The notes under the pieces were generated by a model. It ran no database searches. It was not told the origin of the DNA and worked only from the letters and a program-made list of their open reading frames with translations. A DNA stretch of 64,000 nucleotides from Tanytarsus gracilentus (Eukaryota; Arthropoda; Insecta; Diptera; Chironomidae): the NCBI GenBank assembly GCA_038502055.1, contig JAXRKN010000038.1, forward strand, positions 5,208,001 to 5,272,000, given 5' to 3'. Below, in pieces: positions 1 through 10,800 of the stretch (positions within the stretch are counted from its first letter, which is position 1; each line of letters starts with the position of its first letter). A program made the translations under genes and the position numbers.

Positions 1-2925
1 TTCCATATAAAAAAAACCTAGAGCCGTTTGACTATTTTAGGACTCGAGTAGAAATTATGGCAAACTCTTAAATTAACTCCAAGTCATGTGGATTAACCCT
101 GAAAATATTCTTTCAGTAAATTATCGGACCTGAAGTAATGAGCAGAGTCAAGTCAGACACCTTCTGATGACGAGATGTGATGTGTGAATATTAATCAAAT
201 CAGCTGTCGCCACTTTTGGATTGACCCTGAGAGAATTGAGCTACTCGACAGCCATGGCGTAAAGTCATAAACTTCTCATATACACATGCGAGTGACTTGC
301 TTTACACCTAGCCATGCCAACCAGCTTCAACTCTTTTTTTGTGCTGAACTAGAAGCGGGTCTGCCCACGTCTCAATCTCTTTTGCTGACGCGCACACGAC
401 AGACGAGATTTCAATTTCATTTTACATTCATAATTTTTTCCTCCTTTAAAAATTTTCCATTCTTTTTTGCTGTTGTTGTTGTCACTTGAATCGCTGCACT
501 CACTCTCGAGTCTTATCAACAAATTTCATGACAGCAAATAAATTTCTGAGCTTGTAAGTTGTGAAAAATGTAACAAAAGACCGGGAGGTGTGCATGCAAC
601 TATTGCTGTAATTTTCATAATGCAAAGGTGTTTAAAGTTCCATCATTAGAAGGCACAATTGTCTCAAATAGAAAAAGGGGAAAAGCTTTTAGCACTAATT
701 GCAAGTCTCGTAAAGACTTTTGAAGAGTTAAGTGAGAAGTAATTTGGAAAAGTGTTCTGAACATTTGCATGTTCATACAATTTTCAATCATCTTTCGACT
801 AGACAGAACTCTGCCACATCTTTAAAGTGTTGCGTGTTCAGAAGATCCGCAACGAGAGAAATTGCATTTATTTAGAAATTGTGTAATGACTGAAACGTTA
901 TGTCTCTCTTACACATGTGAGATTTATCCGCAAATCGTTAGACAATGCAAAAATAATTACTCAAAAATATTTCGTCATCGAGATATTCGCAAAATTGAGT
1001 AATTCACATGCGAGTGATTGTGAATAAGTGAGGTTTAAAATCTAACGAGACAAAGAAGAAAAATTTGTAATTCACACAATTATCACGTTGGACAATGATG
1101 ATGTGAGAACAAGCAAGACCTTGACAAGACGCGCAATTATTCGATGGCGGTGATGATCATGGATGTGCTTGTTTGTGGAGGGAAGAAGAATTGTCGACAA
1201 TTTAATTATTTTCTTAGACAGCATGCAGAAAACTCGAAACCATGAAATGAAAATTAATTGAAAGGATTTACGCATATTTGACTTCATGTTCTATTCTTGG
1301 CTCTCCATGTCAGCGTCGCGTTGTGTGATTGATTCGGAAATTGAAATTGGCATTGGAAGAAGATCTCGTGCTGATGTTGTTACTGATGCTACAGCTGTTT
1401 CTCTTTTTTACCTTTTCAAATGCGAGATGAAAGCAAAAAGGAGAAAATTAAATTTACTTTAGATCTCGTCGAGTGCCAACTTTTCACGTTTTTATTCAAA
1501 ATATTTCTTTTCGGGCACTTTTCATCACTAGCAACAGCTTGATGTGCGACACGTGTTCACTCTCTCTCTCTACTTTTCTATCGTCATCATATGTGAGAGC
1601 AATGACGAGTAAAATTTAAATTGAAGAGCAAGTGAAAAATTCTAAAATGGAAAATTGCCAAAGCAACCTCAGCTCAGTCACAATTCTCAGAAGTGACAAG
1701 AAGAAGCTCTATAAGAAAGTGAAAAAAGTGTCATCGTCAGCTCAAAAAACTTTTATTTTCTTTGGCTTCTTTCATTTCTATAAATTTTCACATTGTCGCT
1801 TCTGTTGCACATTTCATCGACCTTCCCACACCCAGTATCCTCACATTAATTAATCTTCCATCATTACGTCAAAATGAGACGAGCTCCTCACATAGATTAA
1901 AATCCCTCTTTTAAGAGGATTGAAATTCATGATGGTAAAAAATGCAAAACTTGCAAATTTGTAATCAAAAACCAGCATAAAAGAGATGAAATTCATTCTG
2001 TGGGAGATGCTCGAAATATTTTTGCTCTCATTGCAAGTTTCTCAGTAAAATCATGCATCAATTTTGAATTATAATGAAGTCATCTATAGAGATGCCATTC
2101 AGATATTTTTAGCGACTCGAAGGAATTTTCTGTAATTTGATCTTCAGCCACATTTTGAAACTTTATAAGCCATAAAAGTTCTAAATAAAAATTATTGAAA
2201 ATTTACACGAGATTATTTTCAGAATTTGGCAAAAATGACTTAAATATTCGGCATCGTCGACATATAATTCATTTCTCTCATGGTTATGATTCTTGCTAAA
2301 TGGCTAATGTATTTTTCGCTCCATAGCACTTGGACCATAAACGGAATCAACTTCCCAATACACCCATTCACAAAATTCTGCAGAATTTATGGCAGACAAA
2401 ACAAAAATGACAAACATCATCATCATGTGTTCGAAATGGACTCTCCAACTATCTCTGTGCACATAAATTTATGCTCGAGGAGAGTAAACAAGTTTTTTTG
2501 TATCCTCCACACAATTTTTTTTATATTTTTTGACATTTTTCGTGTGCTGTGCATGACTTTCGTGGCGAGCAAAGATTTGGCAAGAAAAAAGTCTCAGAAA
2601 AAATTACGTAATTTGACCTTTAGGTGCTTGATAAATTAAAGAGTGCACACATCGAAGTGATAAAAATTCAAGAGACTCACCCGTGAAATCTTGCGGTATC
2701 TTAATGCCTTTCTTCCTGTTCGTGCCACTCGTTTTTCCATTGATCGCATGATAGACTTTGTTTTTCTTGAGGTGCCGATACAATAAAAATAATTCACCAT
2801 TATTATTATTACTACTGCCACAGTTGTCGTCATGACCTGTTGCTGCTTGACTGTCAATGCACACATTAATTGGCGACATTGCCATGATTTACTGACTTTT
2901 TGCTGACGATTGATTTATTTTTTTC
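1..2925 (-). repeat. Left arm of ~2.9 kb inverted repeat
   Basis: The reverse complement of this stretch matches about 28,275-31,218 almost base for base; base 1 pairs with base 31,218, so the arm may continue left of the window. Peptides translated from the two copies differ at 0 of 71, 2 of 119 and 3 of 73 positions, suggesting roughly 98-99% identity. Small indels exist, for example about 10 bp near 1,034 versus 30,171. Identity falls sharply inward of about 2,885, where only a short, weaker match continues to about 2,925. The arm contains an antisense copy of part of exon 2 of the CABIT gene plus the following intron sequence. No independent gene is seen in the arm. Confidence 0.95.
2604..2885 (-). 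pseudogene. Partial antisense copy of CABIT-gene exon 2
   Basis: Read on the minus strand, this encodes the 3' two thirds of exon 2 of the CABIT gene at 28,158-28,539 and its splice donor (ACGG followed by GTGAGT), then runs into intron sequence. One substitution is visible over about 70 exon-encoded residues (KVYHAI here, KVYHAF in the gene). The 5' part of the exon is missing. At the inner edge the copy is 11 bp shorter than the gene (between the shared CATGGC and TCGCCA), which puts any upstream reading frame out of phase. Alone it is therefore a broken exon fragment. Its preserved frame and donor fit recent origin or gene conversion. Confidence 0.85.
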
Positions 2926-4961
2926 TAATAATCCTATTTGCGCTCAACCTCGCAGTTGTCATGCATAATTGAGTCATAAAATGCAAATGAGGAGAATGTA
3001 AATATTTGAAAGTCCTCTCAAGTTTCAAAAAGGCATCAGAAATCAGCTTGACGATAAGAACTTTCTCGAGTGTCAGTACATACTAGAAACAATAAAAGCA
3101 TCACGTTCGCAATTGATAAGGTAACAAGCTTGTACGATAAGAGTTTTAAAAATGAAATTAAATACAATTGTCATTTCTTATCAGAACACGACACAAACTC
3201 CGTCGTCATAGCGATAATAAAAATGCATTGATCGAAATGTCACCGAGTTTAGCTAAACAAATTTCTATCATTTTTGCACGCCAACTGTTTACTACGATCA
3301 CTGAAAAAAATATATATATGCGAATGCACACAACGGTATGTGAGAAATGACTATTTAAACAGTTGTGCATGCTAACATAACCCAATTCCATAACTTCTGT
3401 TCACCATCACATAAGCACACCGATAGGTGTTATGAATACTTTCGATTATTGTCTGGGAATTTTATCTCCGCATATTTATTGCTTGTTTGCTCATCGATAG
3501 ATTATTATTGAAATGAATGTGAAGTATTGCAACTGCATGAGAGGATTTCAATTCAGATTCAAACGAGGGATTTTATGGCTTAAAGTTTCTCACACAAGTG
3601 AAAATTTATTTAAAATTAAAATATAAAGTTAAATTTTTAAATTGCTAATTTTCAACAAAAAATTCCATGAATGTTTTATTTACACACTTTTTACCTTAAT
3701 TATGATTACAGGTCAATCACACTCAGAAAATGATTCATTGCACAATTTTTTTAATACATTTCCATTTTTTGTACGTTTCTTCCGAAAAAAAAATCCAATG
3801 TTGCCAGTTAACTTTAAGAATAAGAAGAAGAAGTAAGCTATCAACATGGAAACATTCAACAAGTGTTGCATTCGCTAGCGTTGCGCAAAAGCATTGAATT
3901 CGCTTCTAATTAAAGGAGATTAAGAAATCAATAAAAAAGACCGGTTTTCGGCGTCTGATTTACAATGTGACTATGACAATTTTGGAAACACATCTTAATT
4001 TTAAATATCGGTGACAAATAAATGTTAATCATTTTTCCTCAAATAAAAGATTTGAAGGTAAATTGGAAAAAAGGTAGAGACGAAAAAATTTAATAGTCAA
4101 GACTGCAGCAATGAAACATTCACACGAGCACACCAAAAAATGTCAGTCATGAAGCATTGAGCAACAGAGCAAGTAGTGAACACAGTCACAATGAATCAGT
4201 TGATTTTTGCTCGTCCGATTGTTCGGTTTGAAAAGAATATTCGTGTAGAAATAAAATAAAGTTGAATACATCTTTTTTTTTCGATAGAAGAAAAAGACCG
4301 GGAATAAGAATACTTAAAGTAAAAAATTTGTTTTCTTTTTTATTTTCTCATTCCATCATCATCGCCGTCATCTGTGAAGATAAAAAAGAGAAAAGGAAAA
4401 ATTTTATGATTTTTTTTCTTCACATTGTACCCAAAAAAAATTCTGCCCGTGAAGAGAAAGGAAAAACATTTTTTTTAAAATTCACGTGTCGCAATTTAGT
4501 AAAAAAATTGGATTAATATTTTTAGACATTTAGAAAGAAAGAAATATTTTTCAACGGAAAAAATTCATCACACAAGAAAAGAAATAAATGAGATTGCAAC
4601 AAAGTTGCTGAAACGAAAACTCAAATTGATATCAATTTACTCACGAGAGAGCATAAAAAAGAAGGCATAAAGTGAATTGTGCGGTGGAGCAATTATTGAG
4701 GCGAGAAAGGACCGAAAAAAAGCGGAGAGAAATAAAAAAGAAAAAGTTTCAATTTTTGTGGTTGGCAATAAAACTTGCGATTAGACACTTATGCAATAAA
4801 TTGAATTGAGAGCTATAAAGGCACCAGAAAAAAAGTGCACACAAATACTCTCAATTGTCGTTAACCTGCCACATGCGTACGGACACAAAGTTGTGCAAAT
4901 TCCGATAAAAGATTAGTGCCGAGTGATAGTAAATTTATTGCCTGCTCCTTTCGCAAATGTG
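2926..4961. other. Gene-free AT-rich stretch
   Basis: No coding region, RNA gene or repeat could be supported here. Short open frames (for example around 3,168-3,836 and 4,262-4,516) are low-complexity, AT-driven and have no recognisable domain. It probably belongs to the 5' flank or a 5' intron of the CABIT gene downstream. Confidence 0.6.
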
Positions 4962-4998
4962 TATATATATAAGCGAGTTGGAGGAGACGCATCATTAA
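4962..4998 (+). promoter_or_regulatory. TATA + initiator core promoter candidate
   Basis: A TATATATATAAG box begins at 4,962, and an initiator-like TCATTA places +1 at A4994, 30-32 bp downstream, the classic spacing. A purine-rich stretch follows (GAGGAGCTTGAAGGCGACG from 5,006) and then candidate splice donors at about 5,047-5,053. This would be a short non-coding first exon. The closest gene on this strand is the CABIT gene, whose coding exon is preceded by a splice acceptor at 25,552, so this may be its distal promoter. That link is inferred. Confidence 0.4.
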
Positions 4999-5054
4999 AC
5001 AATTAGAGGAGCTTGAAGGCGACGAGGAAGAAAAAGAGCTTTCAAAGGTTGGTA

Positions 5055-8000
5055 ATATGTGTGTAATAAAGATTTTTTACGACCACTCAATATACATTCA
5101 TTTGTCCATCTCTGATAACTTCATTTTTATTTCTGCGATAACTATTGCGAGCGTTTATATCCATGGACGCAAATGCAAAGACTCTTTTTTTTCGACAATT
5201 AAAATTTATACCGGAAATGAGTTTATTTTTTCTCTCTTTTCTGTTACCAATTGTGCCTTTGATGTGCGATACTCAACGGCACATTTTTGTGAGTGTGTGC
5301 CATACCATATGGCTCGAATATCATCCTTTGTGTATATTACTCACCTGGCAGTGCACGCATTATGGCACGCACACAAAAAATATATATATTTAACTGATAA
5401 AATGTCATGAATTTATCTTTTGTGAGACTGCAGCGAAATTATCATGAAACTTTTTTTTATAAACGAGCTAGAGAGAAAATATTTTTTTTAAATCAGACAA
5501 TTCTTATTTTTTCTCGCCTCTTCCCGTTCCGCGAAGATTATTGAGTGTTGAGATCAGCTTTTAATCTACACGGAACGAATCTCAAATCTCGTGCAGACTT
5601 TCTCTAGCCGTGCGCAATATGCTCGAGAAAAAGTATGAAATCGAGCTATTGGCTTCGATAAAAAAGAAGTGTATAAAAATTAATGCGTTCAGGTATAGCC
5701 ACATTAAAGATCTAGAAACCTAGTTGCAATTGTGTAGTTGAAAAAAAATAGATTTATTTCTCATCGAAATGAAATTACATCGTTTCCATACACAAAATCT
5801 GTGCAATCGTCGAATTAAAGCGAGCAACAAGATGGAAAATTGAATTGGAAGTAGAAGAAAAAGCGAGAAAGAAAAAATCACAATTTAAAAACAATTAATG
5901 AACTGCATGAGCGAGGAGAGAAAAATCCGCGGAAGAAGAAATTAAGAGGAAAAATTTACATTAATTTATTCCGTTCAAAGTCAACTTTCGAGAAGAAAAT
6001 TTTCACTCGAAGGCATGAGAAATTTGAACTCTGCTCTTTTCTCAGTTGCCAAGTTCTTACTCGCATATCTTTCTATGAGAAAATCATGAGAGATTAGAAT
6101 GTCCATGAAAAGAAATGTTGAATTACAATTCATAACCAAATTAATTACAAATTCCGAAGAATTTTTTTACAAGTTCTCATTTTTCTAGAATCATTTCTTG
6201 TTGCCATGCATACGTGAGTTAATTACGATTAGTTGGAATTGTTTAATCTTGAAAAAGAGAGAAAAACTTGCAAAAAAAATTAAAAGTGTGCCCGCTAATT
6301 TTTTCAACGAAAAATTCTAAAATCCTAATTATTTCTCTTCCTAATAAACTATTAAAAAATCAAACACATCTTGGAGAATGATTTTTCAAGAAATTCTTAG
6401 GTTGTGTAAAAGAAGAGAAAAAAACTCTCGTGTAATTTGTGCTGTCTGCTTTTTGTTCTCACCCGTGCGAATGTACTCGCGATGATGATCAACGAGATTT
6501 TCTGTATATATAATAAATTTTTTTTTGCCATAATCAAAGAATGTGTATGGTGCTTTGACCTGAAGCGATCAAATAACGGAAATTGCTTTCGAAAACTCAT
6601 TTCGACCTGGCTATAATTTCTTTTTGCACTTCTTTCCATAAGCATGCCATCGCCATCATTTGACTGTCTGCATGTCGCTTTTTTGCTTATTGCTCTATTG
6701 ATCAAACACCGTCTGTGCTATTCTTCTTCTTCATCCTCGCGCCACTCCACATTTTGTGCCTCCACATATATTTTTGTCGGATGGCTGGCTGGCTTGGCGG
6801 TATGGCCTCTTATCGGAGAGAGAGAAATATTAAATTATTATGCAATAAAAGTCTGCACGATTGTATGAGCACCGGAGTGAAAATTAATATTCCAATTTTC
6901 CTCTCACTCTCTGACTTTTAATTTGAAAAATCCTCGTCCGTCGATGTTGCTGTCAGCATAGAAAATGGAAATGGAAAATTTTCATTACATTTTCACCAAA
7001 ATGTATTTTTCCATTGCTTTCTGCTTCTCTGATATGTCTCCAATATATTTTCATATTCGAATTTAGATTGCATAATAATCATCATGTGGCGATGTATGAA
7101 TATTCAGCAATTCTCCGACTATGAGTCACTTACTCACTTGGCTTTTGGGATTCAAGTTTAAACAATTTTTTTTTCTCTTTCACAATTCACTCGCCAAACA
7201 AAATGTAAATTTATTTAAAGAAATTCAAATATTTATCGATTATTTTGGTGCGAATTGTCGAGTCGTTGCACACAATTACTATGCAACTTTGTATTAGAAA
7301 TAAATTTGTATTCTCGGTGTACCAGAAGTTGTGAAAAATAACTCAGTTATGCAATGGTAATGCGAGATGATGGCAGAAACTTCGGTAAATCGCATTGAAT
7401 AAAAGAAATCCATTCATCATGTTTAATTCTCTCTTTTCATATGCATAATCCCTCATATATTCGACACCATTTGATTCATGACATAAATTCAGTTATAAAC
7501 GCTGCTCGAAAGTTGTTGACGACTTTGCTGGTTTCTTCTTAATCTGCAAATGCGCGAAAAAAGTGAAAGTCATGAAAAATTTGACACGAAATTATGAAAT
7601 TGTTGCAGCAAAAAGTGTGTTTGTTGGTTTTTTTTGCTGAGTGCACTCGCGACATATTTTTGATGTAATCTTACCCGAGGTAGGAATAAATCCATCCAAC
7701 CCAAGTGCAAACATTTGAAAGGTCTGAAAATTTTCTTAAAATTAATTTAAAAAATTTAAAGTCTCAAATTACCGCACTCGATGTCTGAAAAGTTTTCAAA
7801 AAGGTTTAATGGAATAAATCGATCAACTGCTATATAATTCTGTAAAAAAAATTCTCTGTTGTCAAGCCGGTCTAAGTAACACCCACTCGATGTCACATTT
7901 CATCGACAATTCCGCATGTCAATATCAGCAAAACTCAGTAAATTTCTCTCTCTCTCTTTTCCGCTTGTCAACCCTCATGCTATGGTTTTCAAATTCAAAT

Positions 8001-9320
8001 GCATTTTCATGTCACATTCACTTCCACATCGTCATCTCCCATCATGCATTGTAATGTTTGCACATTACATAATGTCCTTCCTTGTCCTTGAATTTTGCAT
8101 GGCAAAACCGCACACACGACTACATTCAAATTTCCTCTCTCACTTCCCCCTTTTTTTAACCCTTTCATAAAAGAAGAGAGAATCAGAATAATGCCAACAT
8201 GTAACTGAAAATATTCATTAGCAAAAGAGCCGTTGAATGAATATGGGGTGTACTACATGCCCTCTACTCACTACCGCCTTAAAAGACCCCCGAATACTTT
8301 TTTTTGTTGCTATTCCAGCTCGTCATTGTTTGATTTTGTCAGTGCAAAGAAGAAGAAGAAAGGCAGCCGCAGTAGGGCTTAATCCACTTATAGACACTGA
8401 ACAATTTTTGAATTTTATTATTAATACAAATTTTTCTGTGTCCACACGTTGTGCAGTAGAGAACAAAAAGAAAAACTTTGATTGACATAAATAAACTGAA
8501 AACGCAAACATATAGCTCGAGATAATTCACATAATGGTGAAGGGGAGACTGACTGAAAATTATGTGAAATTAACTTCAATGTGTCACTAGTGCTCGAGCA
8601 AAAGCGACACATATAAAGCCTGAGAGATATAATTAATGAGGGAAAATATCACACACGTACGTGGAAGTGCGTCCACAAATGAAAAAGATAGCGCAGAGAA
8701 CATAAATGGTCTTATTAACGGTTCACCGATTGCCGTGAGTGCGAAGAGCAATGTAAGCCCGAAATTAAAATGATATTAAGTAGGTTTGCTTGTAAAATAG
8801 ACGTAACGTGCCACAGTAATAATTTTTCACTCACCTCTTATGAAGGTCATTAGGGGAATGAGGTAAAGCGAAATCAGACACACACCGTGCAATGGAACGC
8901 TCGTGCATTTGGTTGTGAAAAATGAAAATTGATATAAATTTTTTTTTTTGAATAATTTATTATCGATTTCACATCACGATGCAACGTGTTTGAGAAGTAA
9001 TTATAAAAATTGTGTATTGCATTTCCTTATAATGTGTGTGTTCTGCTTAATGAATATTACCTTTTTATTTAAATTGAACGAGGGGAAATAAAAGCCGCGC
9101 AATAAAGTACAACAACAATTGACTGCAGTCTAACATTTCACGATTATTCATTTTTGCAAAAAAAATCTATACTTTTCATTTTCAAACTCTTTGAAAGTGC
9201 AAGAAATTCATGGAATTAAAATTAGTTCAAGGACGTAAATGGTAAGCAGCACAGCAGTGTGGCATATTCACTATCGCTGTGTGAATTTTAAACAGCTCTC
9301 ACAGTTAAAAAATGTTTCAA
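5055..9320. other. Gene-free AT-rich stretch
   Basis: Nothing coding could be supported. Open frames here (for example 5,057-5,410, 6,397-6,705 and 7,916-8,170) are T-rich low-complexity translations without domains. GAGA-like runs and CACA runs are scattered throughout, as is common in insect regulatory or intronic DNA. Confidence 0.55.
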
Positions 9321-9390
9321 AACCCACACGTGGGTGTTGCCGCGTAGCCCATCTTAACAGATCAGTGTTTGAAAATCAAGTGCATAAAAA

Positions 9391-9789
9391 ATGAGTTTAA
9401 GTCAATCCGGACACTTTGGCTGTCCGTGGCAGTCCTGTTCGACCATTCCTCAAAAATCATCTATGTCAATAGATTCCTGGTCCAATCACGAGTTCAACGA
9501 TACCCATGAAGCCATAGTTCTGAAAAATGGACATTATGGCTGTCCGTGGCAGTACTGGCCGTCCATGATGGACATTCATCAAAAATCATCAATGCCATTC
9601 GATTCCTGGTCCAATTACGAGTTCAACGATACCCATGAAGCCATAGTTCTGAAAAATGGACATTTTGGCTGTCCGTGGCAGTACTGGCCGTCCATGATGG
9701 ACATTCCTCAAAAATCATCTATATCAATCGATTCCTGGTCCAATCACGAGTTCAACGATACCCATGAAGCCATAGTTCTGAAAAATTGA
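9391..9789 (+). repeat. 129-bp tandem repeat array, open in one frame
   Basis: The marker GCCATAGTTC recurs at 9,511, 9,640 and 9,769, giving a period of exactly 129 bp (43 codons). Because the period is divisible by three, one frame stays open from an ATG at 9,391 to a stop at 9,787 and would encode a 132-residue repeat protein with GCPWQ, DSWSN and HEAIVLKN in each unit. Each unit carries the near-palindrome GTCCATGATGGAC, which could form a small hairpin. The related array at 26,950 has a ~120-bp period and no shared open frame, so this is more likely repeat DNA than a gene. Confidence 0.85.
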
Positions 9790-10092
9790 CATTTTGGCTG
9801 TCTGTGGCACGACCATAGGTCACGACTCGAAAAATCATGTATGTCAATCGATTCCTGGTCAAGTTACGAATCAATGCCAATCGATTTCTGGTCCAATCAC
9901 GAGTTCAACGATACCCATGAAGCCATATAAGAGAAAATTTGTATGAAAAATGGACGTTATGGCCGTCCATGGCACGACCATAGGTCATGACTCAAAAAAT
10001 AGTCAGTGCCTGCACATATAGACCCTAAGAGCTACCATCTGGCGAAAACTAGAAGTCTCTAGCTGGTCCAGGGACCGAGATCTCGCTTGTGC

Positions 10093-10139
10093 AGACGGAC
10101 GGACGGACGGACGGACGGACGGACGGACGGACGGACGGA
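10093..10139 (+). repeat. (GACG)n microsatellite
   Basis: About eleven uninterrupted copies of GACG/GGAC lie near the 3' end of mobile element 1, before its terminal inverted repeat. Confidence 0.95.
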
Positions 10140-10175
10140 ATCACGAGCATATAAGCGTTACACCACTTTGTGGGT

Positions 10176-10598
10176 TACGCTAAAAAGAGAGAGAAAAAAA
10201 TTAAAACTTTTTTATATAAAAAAATGCTCAATGAATGTTAATGAGGCGAAAATTTATTGTTAGAGTCCGAGGCATCAACGCTTTTGTATAAGCTCGTTAT
10301 CAGCTCGCTAAAATTGCTGTCACTGTCACACTTTTTATTCTATCGCTACATTGTTTTGCGGCATCAATTTTAGTTCACTTCACAAAAATAAAACGACTGG
10401 AAATGAAAAAGAGTTTTTTTTTGAAGCAATAATCATAAAAATTAATTCCAATTGCTTTTTTGCGGATGATTAAAACCTTATTACATCATCACAAGGTTGA
10501 ATTTGCAGCACTAAATGGGGAGCACATAATGATGTCTCATTTTTGATGCAAAATAAAGCGATGGATGGAATATTTATAAATATATTTTTTGTAAATTT
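10176..10598. other. Gene-free spacer between two elements
   Basis: AT-rich sequence with no supported gene or repeat. It separates the minisatellite element from the fold-back MITE. Confidence 0.5.
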
Positions 10599-10792
10599 CC
10601 AGTTGCTCTCAATTTTTTTTTTCGATTACTTTGATAATCTTTTTTTTGGTACCTTATTTTTAAATTAAAAAAGTACGTTATGAAATTCAAATAAAAAACA
10701 CAGTAAACTTTAAAACGTAATTTTTAATTTCAAAAATAAGTGTATCAGAAAAGTGATTATCAAAGTAATCGAAAAAACTTGAGAGCAGCTGG
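10599..10792. mobile_element. Fold-back MITE, hAT-like, with 8-bp TSD
   Basis: A 194-bp element that is nearly one long inverted repeat. The left end starts CCAGTTGCTCTCAA and the right end closes TTGAGAGCAGCTGG; the inner arms share CGATTACTTTGATAATC, and similarity continues to about 80 bp. Flanks are GTAAATTT (10,591-10,598) and GTAAACTT (10,793-10,800), an 8-bp duplication with one difference. Eight-base target duplications and CAG-type ends are typical of hAT elements. It has no coding capacity and depends on a transposase elsewhere. Confidence 0.75.
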
Positions 10793-10800
10793 GTAAACTT

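Larger units (their letters stand above)
9321..10175 (+). mobile_element. Minisatellite-bearing non-autonomous element 1
   Basis: A bounded repeat of about 855 bp. Its ends are imperfect inverted repeats: AACCCACACGTGGGTGTTGC at 9,321 pairs with GCGTTACACCACTTTGTGGG at 10,155-10,174. Inside are about three 129-bp tandem units plus decayed copies to about 9,990, a unique spacer, then a (GACG)n microsatellite at 10,093-10,139. Tandem core followed by a tetranucleotide microsatellite is the plan described for DINE/pearl-type Helentron-related elements; assignment to that class is an inference. No transposase or helicase is encoded, so any mobility would depend on enzymes encoded elsewhere. Confidence 0.6.

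Noticed and set aside
1072..2639. Open frames in the left arm (1,072-1,287 minus, 1,632-1,853 plus, 2,280-2,639 plus) that recur at 28,581-30,137
   Set aside because: They look conserved only because the whole inverted repeat is duplicated. Composition is AT-driven and no domain is present.
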